Source of the DNA: Odobenus rosmarus divergens
Lineage: Eukaryota > Chordata > Mammalia > Carnivora > Odobenidae
Direction of reading: 5' to 3'
Length of the DNA: 64,000 nt
Assembly: GCF_000321225.1 (NCBI RefSeq)
Contig: NW_004450323.1
Span: 254,337-318,336 of the forward strand
Shown here: positions 12,421 through 25,966 of the stretch, one piece after another
How the letters are laid out: each line of letters starts with the position of its first letter
Position numbering within the stretch: position 1 is the first letter of the stretch
Translations under genes and position numbers: made by a program
Notes under the pieces: generated by a model
Database searches by the model: none
Told to the model about the DNA's origin: nothing
What the model saw: the letters and a program-made list of their open reading frames with translations, nothing else

Positions 12421-14436
12421 GGTAGCCTGAGAGGGGACAGACAGGGTTTGGGCTAGTAGGAGAAGACTCTTCTCTCTTCTCAACTTTCAGGAAGAGGTAC
12501 CTAAGGGTGATGAACCAGGTAATGTGTATACTTTTGGGGAAGATAAAGAGAGAAGGGAGGTGGCTGGTTGAGGGTTCTGAAGGTGATACTAGATGTTCAA
12601 TTCAATATGTCTAAGATTCCTTGAGAAGAAGATAATTTTAATGAGCACAGATAATTGCTAGATGAATCTTTTGCATGGGCTCTGTGTTGCAGAAACTCTT
12701 TATTATATTTTAATTTTTTCAAAATTCTACTCTCTCTTTTAGGATAGAAGATTTTTTATTTTACTATCTTTTAAAATTTATTTTTTTAATGTAAACGCTT
12801 CCATAACCTGATTGATATTTTGGGGCATGTTACAGCTTACATGTGACTATAAATGATTGGATAATTACTTTTCCCTTAATAAATATAGATTTTCCCTTTT
12901 ATTCTCTGCTTAACAATTTCCAAAGCTTCACACACAATGTGTTCATTTCTGGAAGATGTTTTATCAGACGATGACATTTGGCTCTTGCTTTGAGCTGGCC
13001 TGAAAATCTATTTCATGGGGCTAGTTTTAAATGATTTGGTTTAATTAAAATTGTCAATAATCTTATTTTATAATAATGATATCATTCTTGAGAAATATTT
13101 TTCTTAGATGCTGTACTGTGCTGTTATGCAGAAAGTATTTTTTAATGGGACAGGAACTCCTGCCTTATTTTCCATTACTCAGCACCTCACGACCTTATTA
13201 TTTCTTGATCCGCAGAGAGTTTGTGTGTATGTTTGGGTGTTTGCATTTGTGTTTCATTCATGTGATTCTTTCCTGATGCAGGATTACATTGTTTCAGGTA
13301 GCCTTCTTGATAGGGACCTAAATGAGATTCCCTTCTTCTTGAGGGAGAAGAAAAAAGATAAGTTACTCTCATCTATAGGATGAGATATGAGTCTTAGAGT
13401 CTAAAAGAAAATGCGAAGAAGAAGCACAAGGGGTAAATGTATCTAAAAGGGAGCAAGTTATAGAAAGCATCAGCAAAATTTTATCATAATGCATTTTGAA
13501 TTGTTTGCATATAACACTTTAAGGAATACACTCATTGAATTTAGAACATGGAATCTAAACAGTACCTATTGCTTTGTCAAACTCTGTTATTTCAGAACTA
13601 AGAAAACAAACTATTAAATCATTTTCCTAAGAGTGTACTACTAGTTAGTGAAAGAGCAACCACTGGGTCCATGACTTCTAGTTCACCAAACTTGTCCCTT
13701 CCGCCAGTTTCTCTTTGTTTCCCTCACTCTTGTAAATATCAGCATGTTGCTAAGATCAGGGCTGCTATTCTAATATTTTTTATTTTGTTGAAGTAAGTGA
13801 TCAAGATATTTTATTCTTTGCCCTCTGGAGCTGCACTTTGCCTACAGTCTGTGGACCCACAGAGATATGACTTATGCTTCTGTAGTTATCACCTCAGGTT
13901 TCCTGCTACCATTGCTTCGCTGCCTCTTAATTCATGAATGGAAATCTCAGAATTTTAAGATTAGGGAAATCCTGAATCTGGAGGAAAATAAAAATGAGCA
14001 GTGTCCTCATGAAACTTCTGGCCACCAAAGTTGCCAGATGAAGTTATACATGGGTTTTTTCAAGATTAAGCCTTTCAATGAAAGGGTGATAAACCAAAAT
14101 GCGTTAGGAAAAGAGAAGCAAAATAACTTAGCTTTTTTTTTTTAATTTTGTCTGATAAATGAATGGAAATTCCAGGAATTCTACCCGTTAAATGAATATT
14201 TATTGAATTCTTACTGTTGCATACCTGACCCTTTATTAGACTATGGGTTTTTCCCCCCTCTCAAAATTATATTTTATAATATATATTTTATATCCTTGTT
14301 GTCTCACTTTGTAATACGTGATATATATGTCTCTTTAACTGTAGATTTATGGAATCCCTTTTTAAAGGCTTTGTAGTAAGTCATTTTATGGATGTACTGT
14401 AGTCTTTTAAAACTATTCTTCGATGTCAAGGATTTT
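12421..14436. other. Intronic DNA, no feature recognised
   Basis: AT-rich, with homopolymer runs. No repeat family or exon could be assigned. Confidence 0.45.
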
Positions 14437-14649
14437 ATCTTTTATTTCATTCTTTTATTGTGGTAAATAACACATGAGATCTACCCTGTTAACAAATTTT
14501 TAAGTGCATAGTAAAGTATTGTTAACTATAAGCACAATATTGTACAGCAGATTTCATCTTCCTTCACTGAAACTCTATACACGTCAAACAGCAGCTCCAC
14601 ATTTTCCACTCCTCCCGGCCCCTGGCAGACATCGTTCTACCTTCTGCTT

Positions 14650-14871
14650 TTTTTGTTTTGTTTTGTTTTGTTTTTTTATTATGTTATGTTAATCACCATA
14701 CATTACATCATTAGTTTTTGATGTAGTGTTCCATGATTCATTGTTTGCATATAACACCCAGTGCTCAATGCAGAACGTGCCCTCTTTAATACCCATCACT
14801 GGGCTAACCCATCCCCCCCCCCCCCTCCGCTCTAGAACCCTCAGTTTGTTTTTCAGAGTCCATAGTCTCTC
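14650..14871 (-). mobile_element. Younger L1 3' fragment nested in the old L1
   Basis: Poly(T), TATTATGTTATGTTAATCAC, the GATTCATTGTTTGCATATAA block and AACCCTCAGTTTGTTTTTCAG. The copies of CTACCTTCTGCTT at 14637-14649 and 14872-14884 are a perfect 13-bp target-site duplication, so the insertion site and age order are clear. Confidence 0.95.
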
Positions 14872-17782
14872 CTACCTTCTGCTTCTATGACTTTGACTAC
14901 TTTAGATACTTCATATAAATGGAATCATTAAGCATTTGTCCTGTTGTGACTGGCTTATTTCACTTAGCATAATGTCCTCAAAGCTTCATCCATGTTGTAG
15001 CATGTAACAGGATTTCCTTCCTTTTTAAGGCTGGATAATATTCCCTTGTATGTATGTTCCACATTTTCTTTATCCTTTGGTCCATTGATAGACATTTCAA
15101 TTCTTTTTACCTCTTGACTATTGTGAATAATACTATAATGAACACGCAAATATTTCTTTGAGATCCTCTTTTCAATTCTTTTGGATAAAGATTTGGAAGT
15201 GGGATTATTGTACCAGAGGCTAGTTCTATTTTTAATTTTTGAGGAACATCCTTACTATTTTCTATAGCAGCTGCTCCGTTTTAGATTCCTACCAATAGTG
15301 CTCAAGTGTTCCAGTTTCTCTAAGTCTTTGCTAGCTCTTGTTTTGTTCTGTTTTTTGTTTGTTTTGATAATGGCCATCCTACGAGATATGAGGTGATATC
15401 TTATTGTGGTTTTGATTTGCATTTCCCTGATGATGAGTGATGTTGAGCATTTTTTCATATACCTGTTGACCATTTTTGTGTTATTTTCTGATAAATGTCT
15501 AATCAAGTCCTTTGCTCATTTCTTTTTATTCAAGTTATTTGGGTTTTTTTGCTATTGAGTTGTAGGAATTCCTTATATATTTTGGATATAATTAGCCTTT
15601 TTTCAGATATATGGCTTGCAAATATTTTCTCCCATTCTATAGGTTGCCTTTTCACTCCATGGATTGTTTCCTTTGCTGGGAAGCTTTTTAATTTAATGAA
15701 GTCCCACTTGTCTATTTTTTCTTTTTTGCCTGCACTTTTGACAACATTTCCAAGAAACATTGCCAAGACCAGTGTTATGAAGCTTGTCCCCTATGTTTTC
15801 TTCCAAGAGTTTTATAGTTTCAGGTCTTACACTTAAGTCTTTAATCCATTTTGAGTTGATGTTTATATATGATGCAAGGTAAAGGTCCAGTTTTATTCTC
15901 TTGTACATAGATGTTCAGTTTTCCCAGCACTATTTACTAAAGAAACTATCCTTTCCCCATTTATAATCTTGATAGTCTTGTTGAAGATCATTTGACCATA
16001 TTTGACCATATATGTATGGATTTATTTCTGGGCTCTGTTCTGTAATGTTGGTCTTTATGTGTCTTTCTGCCAGTACCATACTATTTTGATTAATGTAGCT
16101 TTGTAAAATGTTTTGAAATCAGGAAGTGTGAGGCCTTCAGCTTTGTTCTTTCTCAAGATTGTTTTGGTTATGTGGGGTCCTTTGTAGTTCCATATGATTT
16201 TTAGGATTTTTTTCCTGCAAAAACTGCCATTCAGATTTTGATGGGGATTGCACTGAATCTGTAGATCATTTGGGGCAATATGGACATTTTAACAATATAA
16301 GGTCTTCTAATCCATAAACATAGGATTCCTTTCTATTTCATTGTCTTAATTTCTTTAAGCAAATGTAATATTTTATTATACAAATTATTCACTTCTTTGG
16401 TTACATTTACTCTTAAGTATTTTATTCTTTTTGATGCTATTGTAAATGGAAATGTTTTCTTAATTTCCTTTTGGATTATTCACTATTAGTATAGAAACAC
16501 ACTGATTCTTCTGTTGATTTTGTATTCTGTAACTTTGCTGAATTAATTTCTTAACATATAAGATCATGTAATTTGAACAGAGATACTTTTACTTCTTCTT
16601 TTCCAATTTGAATGCCTTGTATTTCTTTTTCTTGTTTAGTTGCTCTAGCAAGGACTTCCAGTAGTATGTTGAATAGAAGTAGTTAGAGTGAGTTTATGCT
16701 TTGTTCCTGATCTTAGAAGAAAACTTTCAGTTTTTCATTGTTGAGTATTAGGAGTGGACTTTTCATATGTGGCCTGTATTATGTTGAGGTAATCTTCTTC
16801 TACCTCTAGTTTGATGAGAATTTTTATCATAAAGGGTATTGAATTTTGTCAAATGCTTTTCCTCTAGAGATGATCATGTGATTTTTTTCCTTTGTTCTGT
16901 CAATGCAGTGTATCATACTGATGAATTTTCATGTACTGAAACATCTTTGCATCACAGCAATAGATCCCACTTGGTCATGGTGTATGATCCTTTTAATGTG
17001 CTGTTGATTTCAATTTGCAAGTGTTTTGTTGAAGATGTTTGCATCTATATTTATCAGGGATATTGGCCTGTAGTTTTTGTTTGTTTGTTTGTTTGTTTTT
17101 TGTAGTGTCTTTGTCTGGCTTTGGTATCAGAGTAATGCTGCTTTTGTAAAATGAGTTTGGAAATGTTCCCTCTTTTTCAATTTTTTGAAAGAGTCTGAGA
17201 AGGATTTGTGTTAATTCTTTAAATGTGTAGTGGAATTCATCAGTGAATCCTCTGTTCTTCAGCTTTTCTTTGTTAGGAGGTTTTGATTAGTGATTCAATC
17301 TTCATACTAAATTAGGTATGTACATATTTTGTTTTCTCATGGTTTAGTGTTGGTAGATTGTTTCTAGGAATTTATTTCTTCTAAGTTGAGAATAATTTTT
17401 CATAGTAATCTCTTTTAATCCTTTGTATGTCTGTGGCATTGGTTGTGATGTTTACTCTTTTATTTCTGATTTTATTTAATTTGAGATTTCTTACTTTTTT
17501 TCTTAGTCTAACAAGGTTTGTCCATTTCTTTTATCTTCTCAAAAAACCAACTCTTATTTTTGTTATGATTTTTCATTCTCTATTTCACTTATTTCTGCTC
17601 TATTCTTTATTATTTCCTTATTTCTGGTAACTTTGAGTTTAGTTTGTTCTTTTTCTGCTTCTTTGAAGTGGAAAGTTAGGTTCTTTATAGAGACCTTTTT
17701 TAATATAGTTTACCACTGTAGACTTTCCTCTTAGTACTATTTTGCTACAGATCATATGTTCTATTATGTTATGTTTTCTTTT

Positions 17783-17987
17783 CTTTTTTTTTTTTTAAAG
17801 ATTTTATTTATTTGCTAGAGAGAGAAAGTGCGAGTGAGAGAGAATGAGCAAGAGTACAAGCAGGGGGAGCTGCAGGCAGAGGGAGAGCTGAGTAAGGAGC
17901 CCAATGCAGGACTCGATCCCAGGACCCTGGGATCATGACCTGAGCTGAAGGCAGCCGCTTAACCGAATAAGCCACCCAGGAGTCCCT
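17783..17987 (-). mobile_element. CAN-SINE nested in the old L1
   Basis: Reverse-oriented SINE ending AGCCACCCAGGAGTCCC. GTTATGTTTTC occurs at 17768-17778 and 17991-18001 as an 11-bp target-site duplication. Confidence 0.94.
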
Positions 17988-18028
17988 TAGGTTATGTTTT
18001 CATTTCCATTTGTCTCAGGACATTTTCT

Positions 18029-18233
18029 TTTCTTTTCTTTTTTCTTTAGATTTTATTTATTTATTTGACAGAGAGATAGATAGCAGGAGCAGGAACACAA
18101 GCAGGGGGAGTGGGAGAGGGAGAAGCAGGCTTCCTGCCGAGCAAGGAGCCTGAGGCAGGGCTTGATCCCACGACTCTGGGATCTTGATCTGAGCTGAAGG
18201 CAGACGCTTAACGATTGAGCCACCCAGGCACCC
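18029..18233 (-). mobile_element. CAN-SINE nested in the old L1, second copy
   Basis: Reverse-oriented SINE ending GCCACCCAGGCACCC. CTCAGGACATTTTCT flanks it at 18014-18028 and 18234-18248, a perfect 15-bp target-site duplication. It sits only about 40 bp from the previous SINE. Confidence 0.96.
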
Positions 18234-21200
18234 CTCAGGACATTTTCTAATTTCTCTTTTGATTCTTCTTTGACCCATTGGTTGTCTAGGAGTGTGTTGT
18301 TTAATTTCCACATAATTGTGAATTTTCCAGCTTTCCTTCTGCTGTTGATTTCCAGTTTCATTCAAAAAATAGAAAAGATACTTGGTCAGAAAAGATACTT
18401 GTTATGATTTCATTCTTCTTGAATTTGTTTGCAACCTAACATGTGATCTGTTCTGGAGAAGGTTCCATGTGTGCTTGAGAAAAACGTGTTTTTTGTTTTT
18501 TTGTACTTTCTGTTGAGTGGTATGTTCCATATATGTCTGTTAGGCCCATTTGAGTTATATGTTGTTCATGTCCTCTGTTTCCTTATTGGTCTTTTGTCTG
18601 GATATTCAATCCACTATTGAAAGTGGGGCATTGAAAACTCCTGCTGTAACAGCGTTGCTGTTTCTCTTTTCAGTCCTGTCAGTGGTTGTTTGATATATTT
18701 GGGCACTCTGATGTTGGGTGCATATATATTTATAATTGTTATATCTTCTTATGGAATTTTTATCATTTTATAATGCCCTTCTTTGTCGTTTGTGACAGTT
18801 TTTGAATTAAAATCTATATTGTCTGATAAAAGCATGACCACACATGCTGTCTCTTTTGGTTACCATTTGCATGGAAAATCTGTTTTCTACTTTTTCATTT
18901 TCAGCCTAGGTACCACCTTAAATCTAAAGTAGCTTCTTATTAACAGAATGTTATTGTTGAATTTTTTAAAAAAAATCCATTCAGCCACTCTCTATCTTTT
19001 GACTATATCTTTGAATCCATTACTACATTTAAGATAATTATTGATAGGAAAGAACCTACTATTAATATTTTGTTAATTGTATCCTGTTTGTCTTAGAACT
19101 TTTTTGTTACTTTTTTCATCTTTTGCCGTCATCTTTGTTTTGGCTGATTTTTTTTTTGCTAATGATATATTTTTTTTTATTTCTTTCTCTTTTGCTTTTA
19201 AAAATCTTCTATAGATATTTTCTTTGTGGTTTTCATGGTTTTTATATAAAATGTCTTGTCATTACAAGACTATTTTAAGCTGATAACAACTTAATTTCAA
19301 TTACATACCAAACTCTTCCTTTTCTCCCACCCCCCAACCACTTGGTGTTATTGAGGTCACAAATTACATTTTTTATTTTGTATCCATGAATATATTTTTT
19401 AGTTATAGTTATTTTTTATACTCTTATGTTTTAACCTCTACATCAGAATTAAAAATGATTTGTACATCACCATTACAGTTCAATAGTACTCTCTATTTAT
19501 CAACCTATTTACCTTACCAGTTAAGTTTATATTTTCGTGTGCTTTCTTGTTGCTCTTTAACGTCCTTTTACTTCAACTTGAAGGACTTCCTTTAACATCT
19601 CTCATAAGGCAGGTGAAAGGGTGATGTACTCCATTAGCTTTTGTTTATTTGGGAAAGTATGTTTCATTTTTGAAGTATAGTTTTACCAGGTATAGTACAC
19701 TTGGGTGGCAATTTTTTCTTTCAGCACTTTGAATATATCATCCCATTCTTTTCTGCCCTGCAAGTCTTCTGCTGAGAAATATACTAATATATAAAATAAA
19801 TATTAAATATTAAAATAAAATTATGGGGGCACGCTTGCATGTGATGAGTCACTTTCCTCTTGCTGCTTTAAAGTTCCCTCTTTGACTTTTGACAATTTGA
19901 TCATATGTATGTTGGTGTGGACTTCTGTAATTCATTCTATTTGGAGTCTTTTGGTCTTCTTGAATCTGCATGTCCATTTTCTTCTTCAGATTTAGGAAGT
20001 TTTCAGCCATTATTTCTTCAAATAAGCTCTTTGCCTCTGTCTTTCTTCTACATCTGGAACTTTGGGTGTATATTGGTGTGCTTGATGGTAGTCCATAAAT
20101 CCCTTAAACTTTCTTCACTCTTTTTCATTCTCTCTCTCTCTCTTTTTTTTGGGGGGGGGGTCATTTGACTGGATAATTTCAAATGTCTTGCCTTGGAGTT
20201 CCCTGGTTCTTCTGTTCAATCATGTCTGCTGTTGAATTCCTCTAGAAATTTTCCAATTGGGTTATTGTATTCTCCAGCTCCTAAGTTTCTGTTTGGTTCT
20301 TTTCTATATTTTCCATCTCTTTGTCTATATTCTCATTTTGTTCATGCATTGTTTTCTGAACCCATTGAACATCTTGTGATGGTTCTTTTCAATTCTTTGA
20401 GGTAATTCATATACCTTTGTTTCTGGACATTTATTTTGTTCCTTTGATTGAACCATGCTTCCCTGTTCATATGCCTTATAACTTTGTGTTGTGATCTACC
20501 CATTTGATAAAGCAGCCACCTCTCTCAATCTTTACAGATTCACTATGTATAGAGAAAAGCTTTCTCCAATCAGTCCAGCATGAGATTCTGCAGGCCTCTC
20601 AGACTTTTTCTGTGGATTTGTTTCTCTGGACTTGTGCATGTAAATTCCCAATTACATGGATTTACCAGTTTCTTGTTTCAGGAGCTTGTAATCTCTTGCT
20701 ACCTCTGGTGTCTGTCTGCAGTATTGCAGTTTTTCCAGAGCTGCCGCAAGCCTCCCAGGTTTTTGTTATTCTCTGTGGTCCTGAGGTTTTCTGAGTAGGC
20801 TGCATCCCCATCAGTCTGTGCTTTGAGTTGGGCGAGACAAAAACCAATCCTTTGGGTAGCCTTTCCAAAAGTCAGAGTGTTGAACATATGCTCCACTCTT
20901 CCCTTTTCCCCTGAGGGAGAGGTTGCCAAGCTCTATTGGCCTCTGCCTGCTACACCATGGGTCCTCTGGAGCAGATGCAAGCTGCCCAGGTCACTTGTGT
21001 TCTCATTGTCCCCCAGGCATCTTAGAGTGTGCCAAGCCCCATCATTGCTCTGGCATAGGCAAGGCAAAAAACAATCCCCTTGGGCAGTGCCCCCAAACAT
21101 TTGATGCATGTTCCAACTCTTGCCTCCCCAGGGAGAAGCTGGGGGCTGGGAGTTTTCTACCTATTGGACTGTGCTGAACTGTGGAAGGACTATTGTGAAT

Positions 21201-21439
21201 AAGGGCCATGAATTTTTCTACCAGCTTTGATGTGACTGGTTTCATGCTTATTTGGAGTTCAGGAGACTCTTAACTGATTTCTGGATTTCTCATTAAGGGA
21301 ATTGGTCTGTGCATTGTTGAACCAGTATCTCTGTTGGAGGAGGAGGATCTGGGCCTTCCTCTGTCACCATTTTGCTGATATCACCTCCCTTGAGGTTATG
21401 GGTTTTAAAGCCATGAGCAACTCAAGTAAGGTTCTTATA

Positions 21440-22275
21440 ATTATAGAAACAAAAAATAAGTAAACTAATAGACATATAAGGTAATTTCAAACAATTCTAA
21501 GTGTTTTGAAAAAGTAATATAGGTTACATGATAGAGAATTGCTGCCTTGGCTAATTAAATTGGGAAATGAAGGAATTTGGGTATTTTAGCACAACCCGAA
21601 AGATAGGCATCTGTGCATAGATGTGTGAATACCTGGGGGAAGGCATTCGAAGTAGAGAGGAAAGCAAGTACATGATCTGACTTATGACTTAAAGGGATCA
21701 CTATGGTTACCCTGTGAGGAATAGATGTAGGTGGGCAAAGTCAGAACCCTGGGGGAACCTGGTAGTCTAGATGAGGACAGAAGCAGTGGATGTGATGAGA
21801 TGTGGTCAAGGGATATTTTGAAGGTAAAGCTAACGAGATTTGATATGAGGTGTGAGAGAAAGAAGTGAAGAATGATTCATAGGTTTTGGGCCTTAAGAAC
21901 TGGAAAAATAAAGTTGCCAGTTAATGACAAGAGTAAAATTCAGGTGAATCAGGCTTCAGGGAGGAGCTCAGGGTTCAGTTTGGCATATGATTGGTTTGAA
22001 TTGCCTTTCAGACATCCAGGTAGGGAAGTAGTCCCAAATGAATAATACATTTGGGGATTATCACACATTGATGATATTTAGAGCCTTGAGTTCAAATGAA
22101 GTCACTTAGGAGTATGGATGGATGGAGGACAGAACCATAGGCTCAAAGGTGAGGGGGATGAAACATCATTCAGGGAGACTGGGGGAAAGCTAGAGAGTGT
22201 GGTGTTCTGTAGGCCAAGTGAAGACATGCTGCAAGGTGGAAGAGATTAGTTGTGTCAAGTGCTACTGCAATGTCT
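21440..22275 (-). repeat. L2 LINE relic
   Basis: Antisense L2 phrases in order: GTACATGATCTGACTTATG, AAAGGGATCACTATGG, GGATATTTTGAAGGTAAAGC, TGATATGAGGTGTGAGAGAA, TTCAGACATCCAGGTAGGG and GAGAGTGTGGTGTTCTGTAG. Reading frames are lost. Confidence 0.78.
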
Positions 22276-25200
22276 TACTCTCTTTACCATGACCTATAGT
22301 ATGCAGTTAGTGCTCTATCCTGTGTGTTCACAATAGTGATCATTTGCGTACTTAGAAATCAGTAAACACAAAATATGCCACGAACAATTCTTGAGCAGTT
22401 AGCATTACACTAGACACCTACGCCATGTGTGACTTACACACTGAAGACAAGACCTGATGACTATTTGGGATACATTATATACATATGGATAAAATAAACA
22501 AGATGTTCACCCAGCCTCAAACTTATGAATGGATTCTTTTAAAAATTTTATTCATAAAAGTGTTTATTGCTTGGGACTTCCCATATGTTTTCACATAAAA
22601 ATAATACTATAAATGACAACTATGGCCAATGCTAGGCAACCAAAGCTCTAATACAACTAAACTGTATCACCAAGATGAGATAGTGGTTTGCCAGGTTAAT
22701 TATTGTGTTTACTTATTTTGAACTAGTGATCTATTCAGCCTCTCTATGCCTCAGCTTTTGTGGAAGGTAAATAATATACATGTGATTCCTGTTAAGTGAT
22801 ACCATATTGATAATGTTCACAGGATTAATTTTATGAGATGGTGAAACACCTCAGATCTTGCATGGCTGGTTTCAAATAGTTACTTAAGGAGACAAAGCTA
22901 CCTACAGGTCATCCAATAGGTGCACAGCAGGTGATTAAAAATAAAAAGTGAGTGACATTCAAGTGTATTCAATCATCTCCTGATGCCAACACTCTGGACC
23001 CTTCAGAGACTACATGTTGCTTTAATGTGATTATGCATTTCTCTCTCTCCCTGCCCAGGTTAAACCTATCATGTTCATCCCACCAGCATAAACACATGCT
23101 TGGTTGGAAAGAGCTTGGGGGCAGGAGAAGTGAAGATCACTAAGGATGTTGGGGCAACTTGATACCTCTCCAGGCATTTGACCCATCCCCCACTAAATGG
23201 GGGCAATGGCATCTTCATACTCTCAGCCTCCGAGCAGAGAAGACCCTCCAATCTTGTACTTATCATGTGCATTTTGGAGTATCTTCTCTTCCATAGGTTG
23301 CTGTGCTCTGAAATGCTCTTGAGATTGATATCCTTGTGTGAATGAAGATGAACAATACAGCATATGTGAATGACTAATGTAGAAAACGTGAGGAAAGATG
23401 CCAGGCTCATTTTCAGTGCTGATGGTTGTGATGTGACACTCTTAAATCAGTCTGAGAGGTGCCCGAGGGAGGGGTTTAATTGCATTTTTGTGCGGTAACT
23501 ACTGGACAGGTGTCAAAGGCTAGCTCTATCATTCCAGTTGGCTTAGAAAAACATAAGAAATTCTATCAGGTTCCTGTTTCTGAAGAAAATGGATTTCAAC
23601 CAATTCAATATTTGCTATGACTGGTGAGTGTATGGGTGTGTAATTGAGAAATACGGGGAGAACTTGGAGGAAAGCTAAGGATGGGTATGAATCACTATGT
23701 TTGGGGAAGTTATTCAAATACTATTTTTGCCGTCTTGATTTTGTGACATTGAGCCAAGAAATATAAACATATTAAGCAGTTTTGCCAGACTTCCTTTTCT
23801 CTGTGTAATGTTAGCAAGTCATTAGTAAACTTACTCTGCAGTGTATTAAGAAATTTTGCCTGGAACCTGAAAGTGTAGCAATTTCTTTTAGACTTACTAA
23901 CGGCTATGAGTCAACTCAGTTGAAGTAAGAAATACATAAATTTTCGGTGGAGGGGGGGCCTGAAACAGAGGAAGTGCCAATCAGAATGCTACTGAAATGT
24001 TTTAGTATTGTGATATTTTGCCTTTACTGATGGCTGATTTGGGTTATGGGAAGTTTGATTTATTGGGAAATTTATAGGAAGTTTGATTAGCTGGCCACGT
24101 TGTTGGTTATGTGTGTGTGTGTGTACAGAGCCTGAGATTTTCGATCCTTGCTATGATCTTTTAGTTACAAATTCAGAAAGGGCAGGGGAAAAAATCATTT
24201 GTTTTTAAAACGTATAATAAAAAAAAAAGTTGCCTTTCTGTGGAAACTTGAATAATTTCCCCATTTCCCCTGTGATTACTTTTATATAGGTATAAAGCAC
24301 ATTTTAGTTTAAATTTGTATCTGTTATGGAAATATAGGCTTAAGTGTACTGGAAAATCAAATTAATAGAGATCAGTGGTGGCATTTTACTGAAAAAGCCA
24401 TCAGCATCTCTAAATTTGGGAGTTCTATGGATGCATGTAATTGACAGAGGAAAACTCCCTTTGCTCCGTTTTGGGATGTTTTTTTCTCATCAGTTTAGAA
24501 CTTCAGGCCTTAAAACAGTGCATGAATAAATGCTGGTTAGTGTTGTATGCCCTAGGCAAAATGGTATAAAAATATTGTCTTACATGCTGTGTCTTCTTGA
24601 TCTCAGTTTTCTGCCTACTCAAATCCTATTTTAAGGACAACCTCTTTTAAAAGAGCTTCCTAGATAGAGTGACTATGACTTGAATTAAGTTCCTATCTGA
24701 TTCTTCTAGAACTGTCTCTTCTTTGTTATCTAACTAACATTTATCTTTTCCTCTCTACTTGCTCTTTTGTTTCTTGTCGACTTCTTGTTCTACCTCCTTC
24801 TTTCTCCATATTTTCCTATTCTTCTTTAATCTCTTTTCCACCACCAATGCTGAGATGAGGTGGAAGGGGTCAAAAAGATAGATAGAGACTAATATTCTGA
24901 TTGAATATTAATATACCATAGAATAATATGGAATCAAGGAAAACATGGAAAAACGCATATCTGGGGAAATGCAGGTTTCAGTATGCTTGCTTCACATGTA
25001 TTTTCCTGGCTCTCCAGAGTTGCAAGGACTCAAGGGTCTTAAGCATATTTTATCCTTTCTACACCACAGTGGCATTTCACACCGGGCTCAAAGAAGAACA
25101 GAATTTTAGTGTTTCATGTTCAGCCCTTGTCTGATGTATAAATCATCTCTATAACAACTTTGCAAATGGTCATTTGACCTTGGATACAGTGATACAAATT

Positions 25201-25834
25201 TATTCATTAATAAAGGGTTGGTTATGTAAACTATTTTACATGTAACTACTCAGTGATGTATCGATGACTAAGAAGTAAGGTGTTAATGTCTTCAAAATGC
25301 TTGGAGCATGTTTATGTTATAGGGAAATAGTTGAACGCACACTTAATGATTATAACTATTAACAGAACCAAAAATGGAATATATGCATATTGCAAAAACC
25401 GTTTTAGGGCCTGTGAGTGATCTTTTTTATTCTTATTTTTCCAAATGTCCAGTAATTTGTATATTCATGTTAGGATTAAAAATATCTTCCAAAGTGGATA
25501 TAATCAGGGAAGACAACTCTAATACCAAGAAGTTTGCCTCTTGCTCTGGGCTCTGTGGGTGACATCCATCTCTAACTCTCTGTTCTTTCCTACTCTGGAT
25601 TTTAAGCTTCTTTTTTCTACTAATAGGAAATAAATTTACACTTTCAAAAGAGAAAAAAAAAGCTGTACATTTCATTAGTGTGTATAAAAATAGCTTTGAC
25701 ATGCAATGGTATAATCCCTAAATAGAAGGAAAGACATGGGAAGGTAAGCAAGATGTTTACTTTTAGAGCTGCTTTCTAAAGTCTGGGTATGTGGAAACAG
25801 CTTACCTTAGGAAATACTGTCTTTTTTAGATTAT
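22276..25834. other. Intronic DNA, low repeat content
   Basis: Long stretch where I recognise almost no repeats apart from a short (GT)n run near 24111-24125 and possible MIR text near 22720-22830. No splice-bounded coding segment was recognised. Confidence 0.5.
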
Positions 25835-25850
25835 AAGAATTAAGTTTTTT

Positions 25851-25950
25851 GGGGTGCCTATCTGGTTCAGTCGGTAGAGCATGTGACTGTCGATCTTGGG
25901 GTTGTGAGTTCAAGCCCTATGTTGACTGCAGAGTTTACTTAAAAAAAATA
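25851..25950 (+). mobile_element. Old short CAN-SINE, plus strand
   Basis: GGGGTGCCTATCTGGTTCAG, GGTAGAGCATGTGACTGTCG, GGTTGTGAGTTCAAGCCC, TTTACTTAAAAA. The tRNA-like boxes are followed directly by the A-rich tail with no CT-rich region. AAGAATTAAGTTTTTT at 25835-25850 and 25951-25966 is a perfect 16-bp target-site duplication. Confidence 0.95.
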
Positions 25951-25966
25951 AAGAATTAAGTTTTTT

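Larger units (their letters stand above)
14437..21390 (-). mobile_element. Near-full-length ancient L1 (L1M type), minus strand
   Basis: Plus-strand reading goes from the 3' UTR (GTGGTAAATAACACATGAG, TGAAACTCTATACACG) through the whole ORF2 (for example TGACTGGCTTATTTCACTTAG, CATTTGACCATATTTGACC, TTGAATCTGTAGATCATTTG-like text at 16250, CCAACTCTTATTTTTGTTATG) and the ORF1 zone (TTTGGGAAAGTATGTTTC, TTTCAGCACTTTGAATATATC) to a GC-richer block from about 20500 that looks like the L1 5' UTR, ending CTGATATCACCTCCCTT. Both ORFs are broken many times. Without its three insertions it is about 6.3 kb, close to full length. It lies antisense to KCNK2. Confidence 0.88.

Noticed and set aside
20504..21245. 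Cluster of overlapping reading frames on both strands as a possible gene
   Set aside because: They fall in the GC-richer 5' UTR-like part of the ancient L1, which raises open-frame length by chance. No domain is recognisable.
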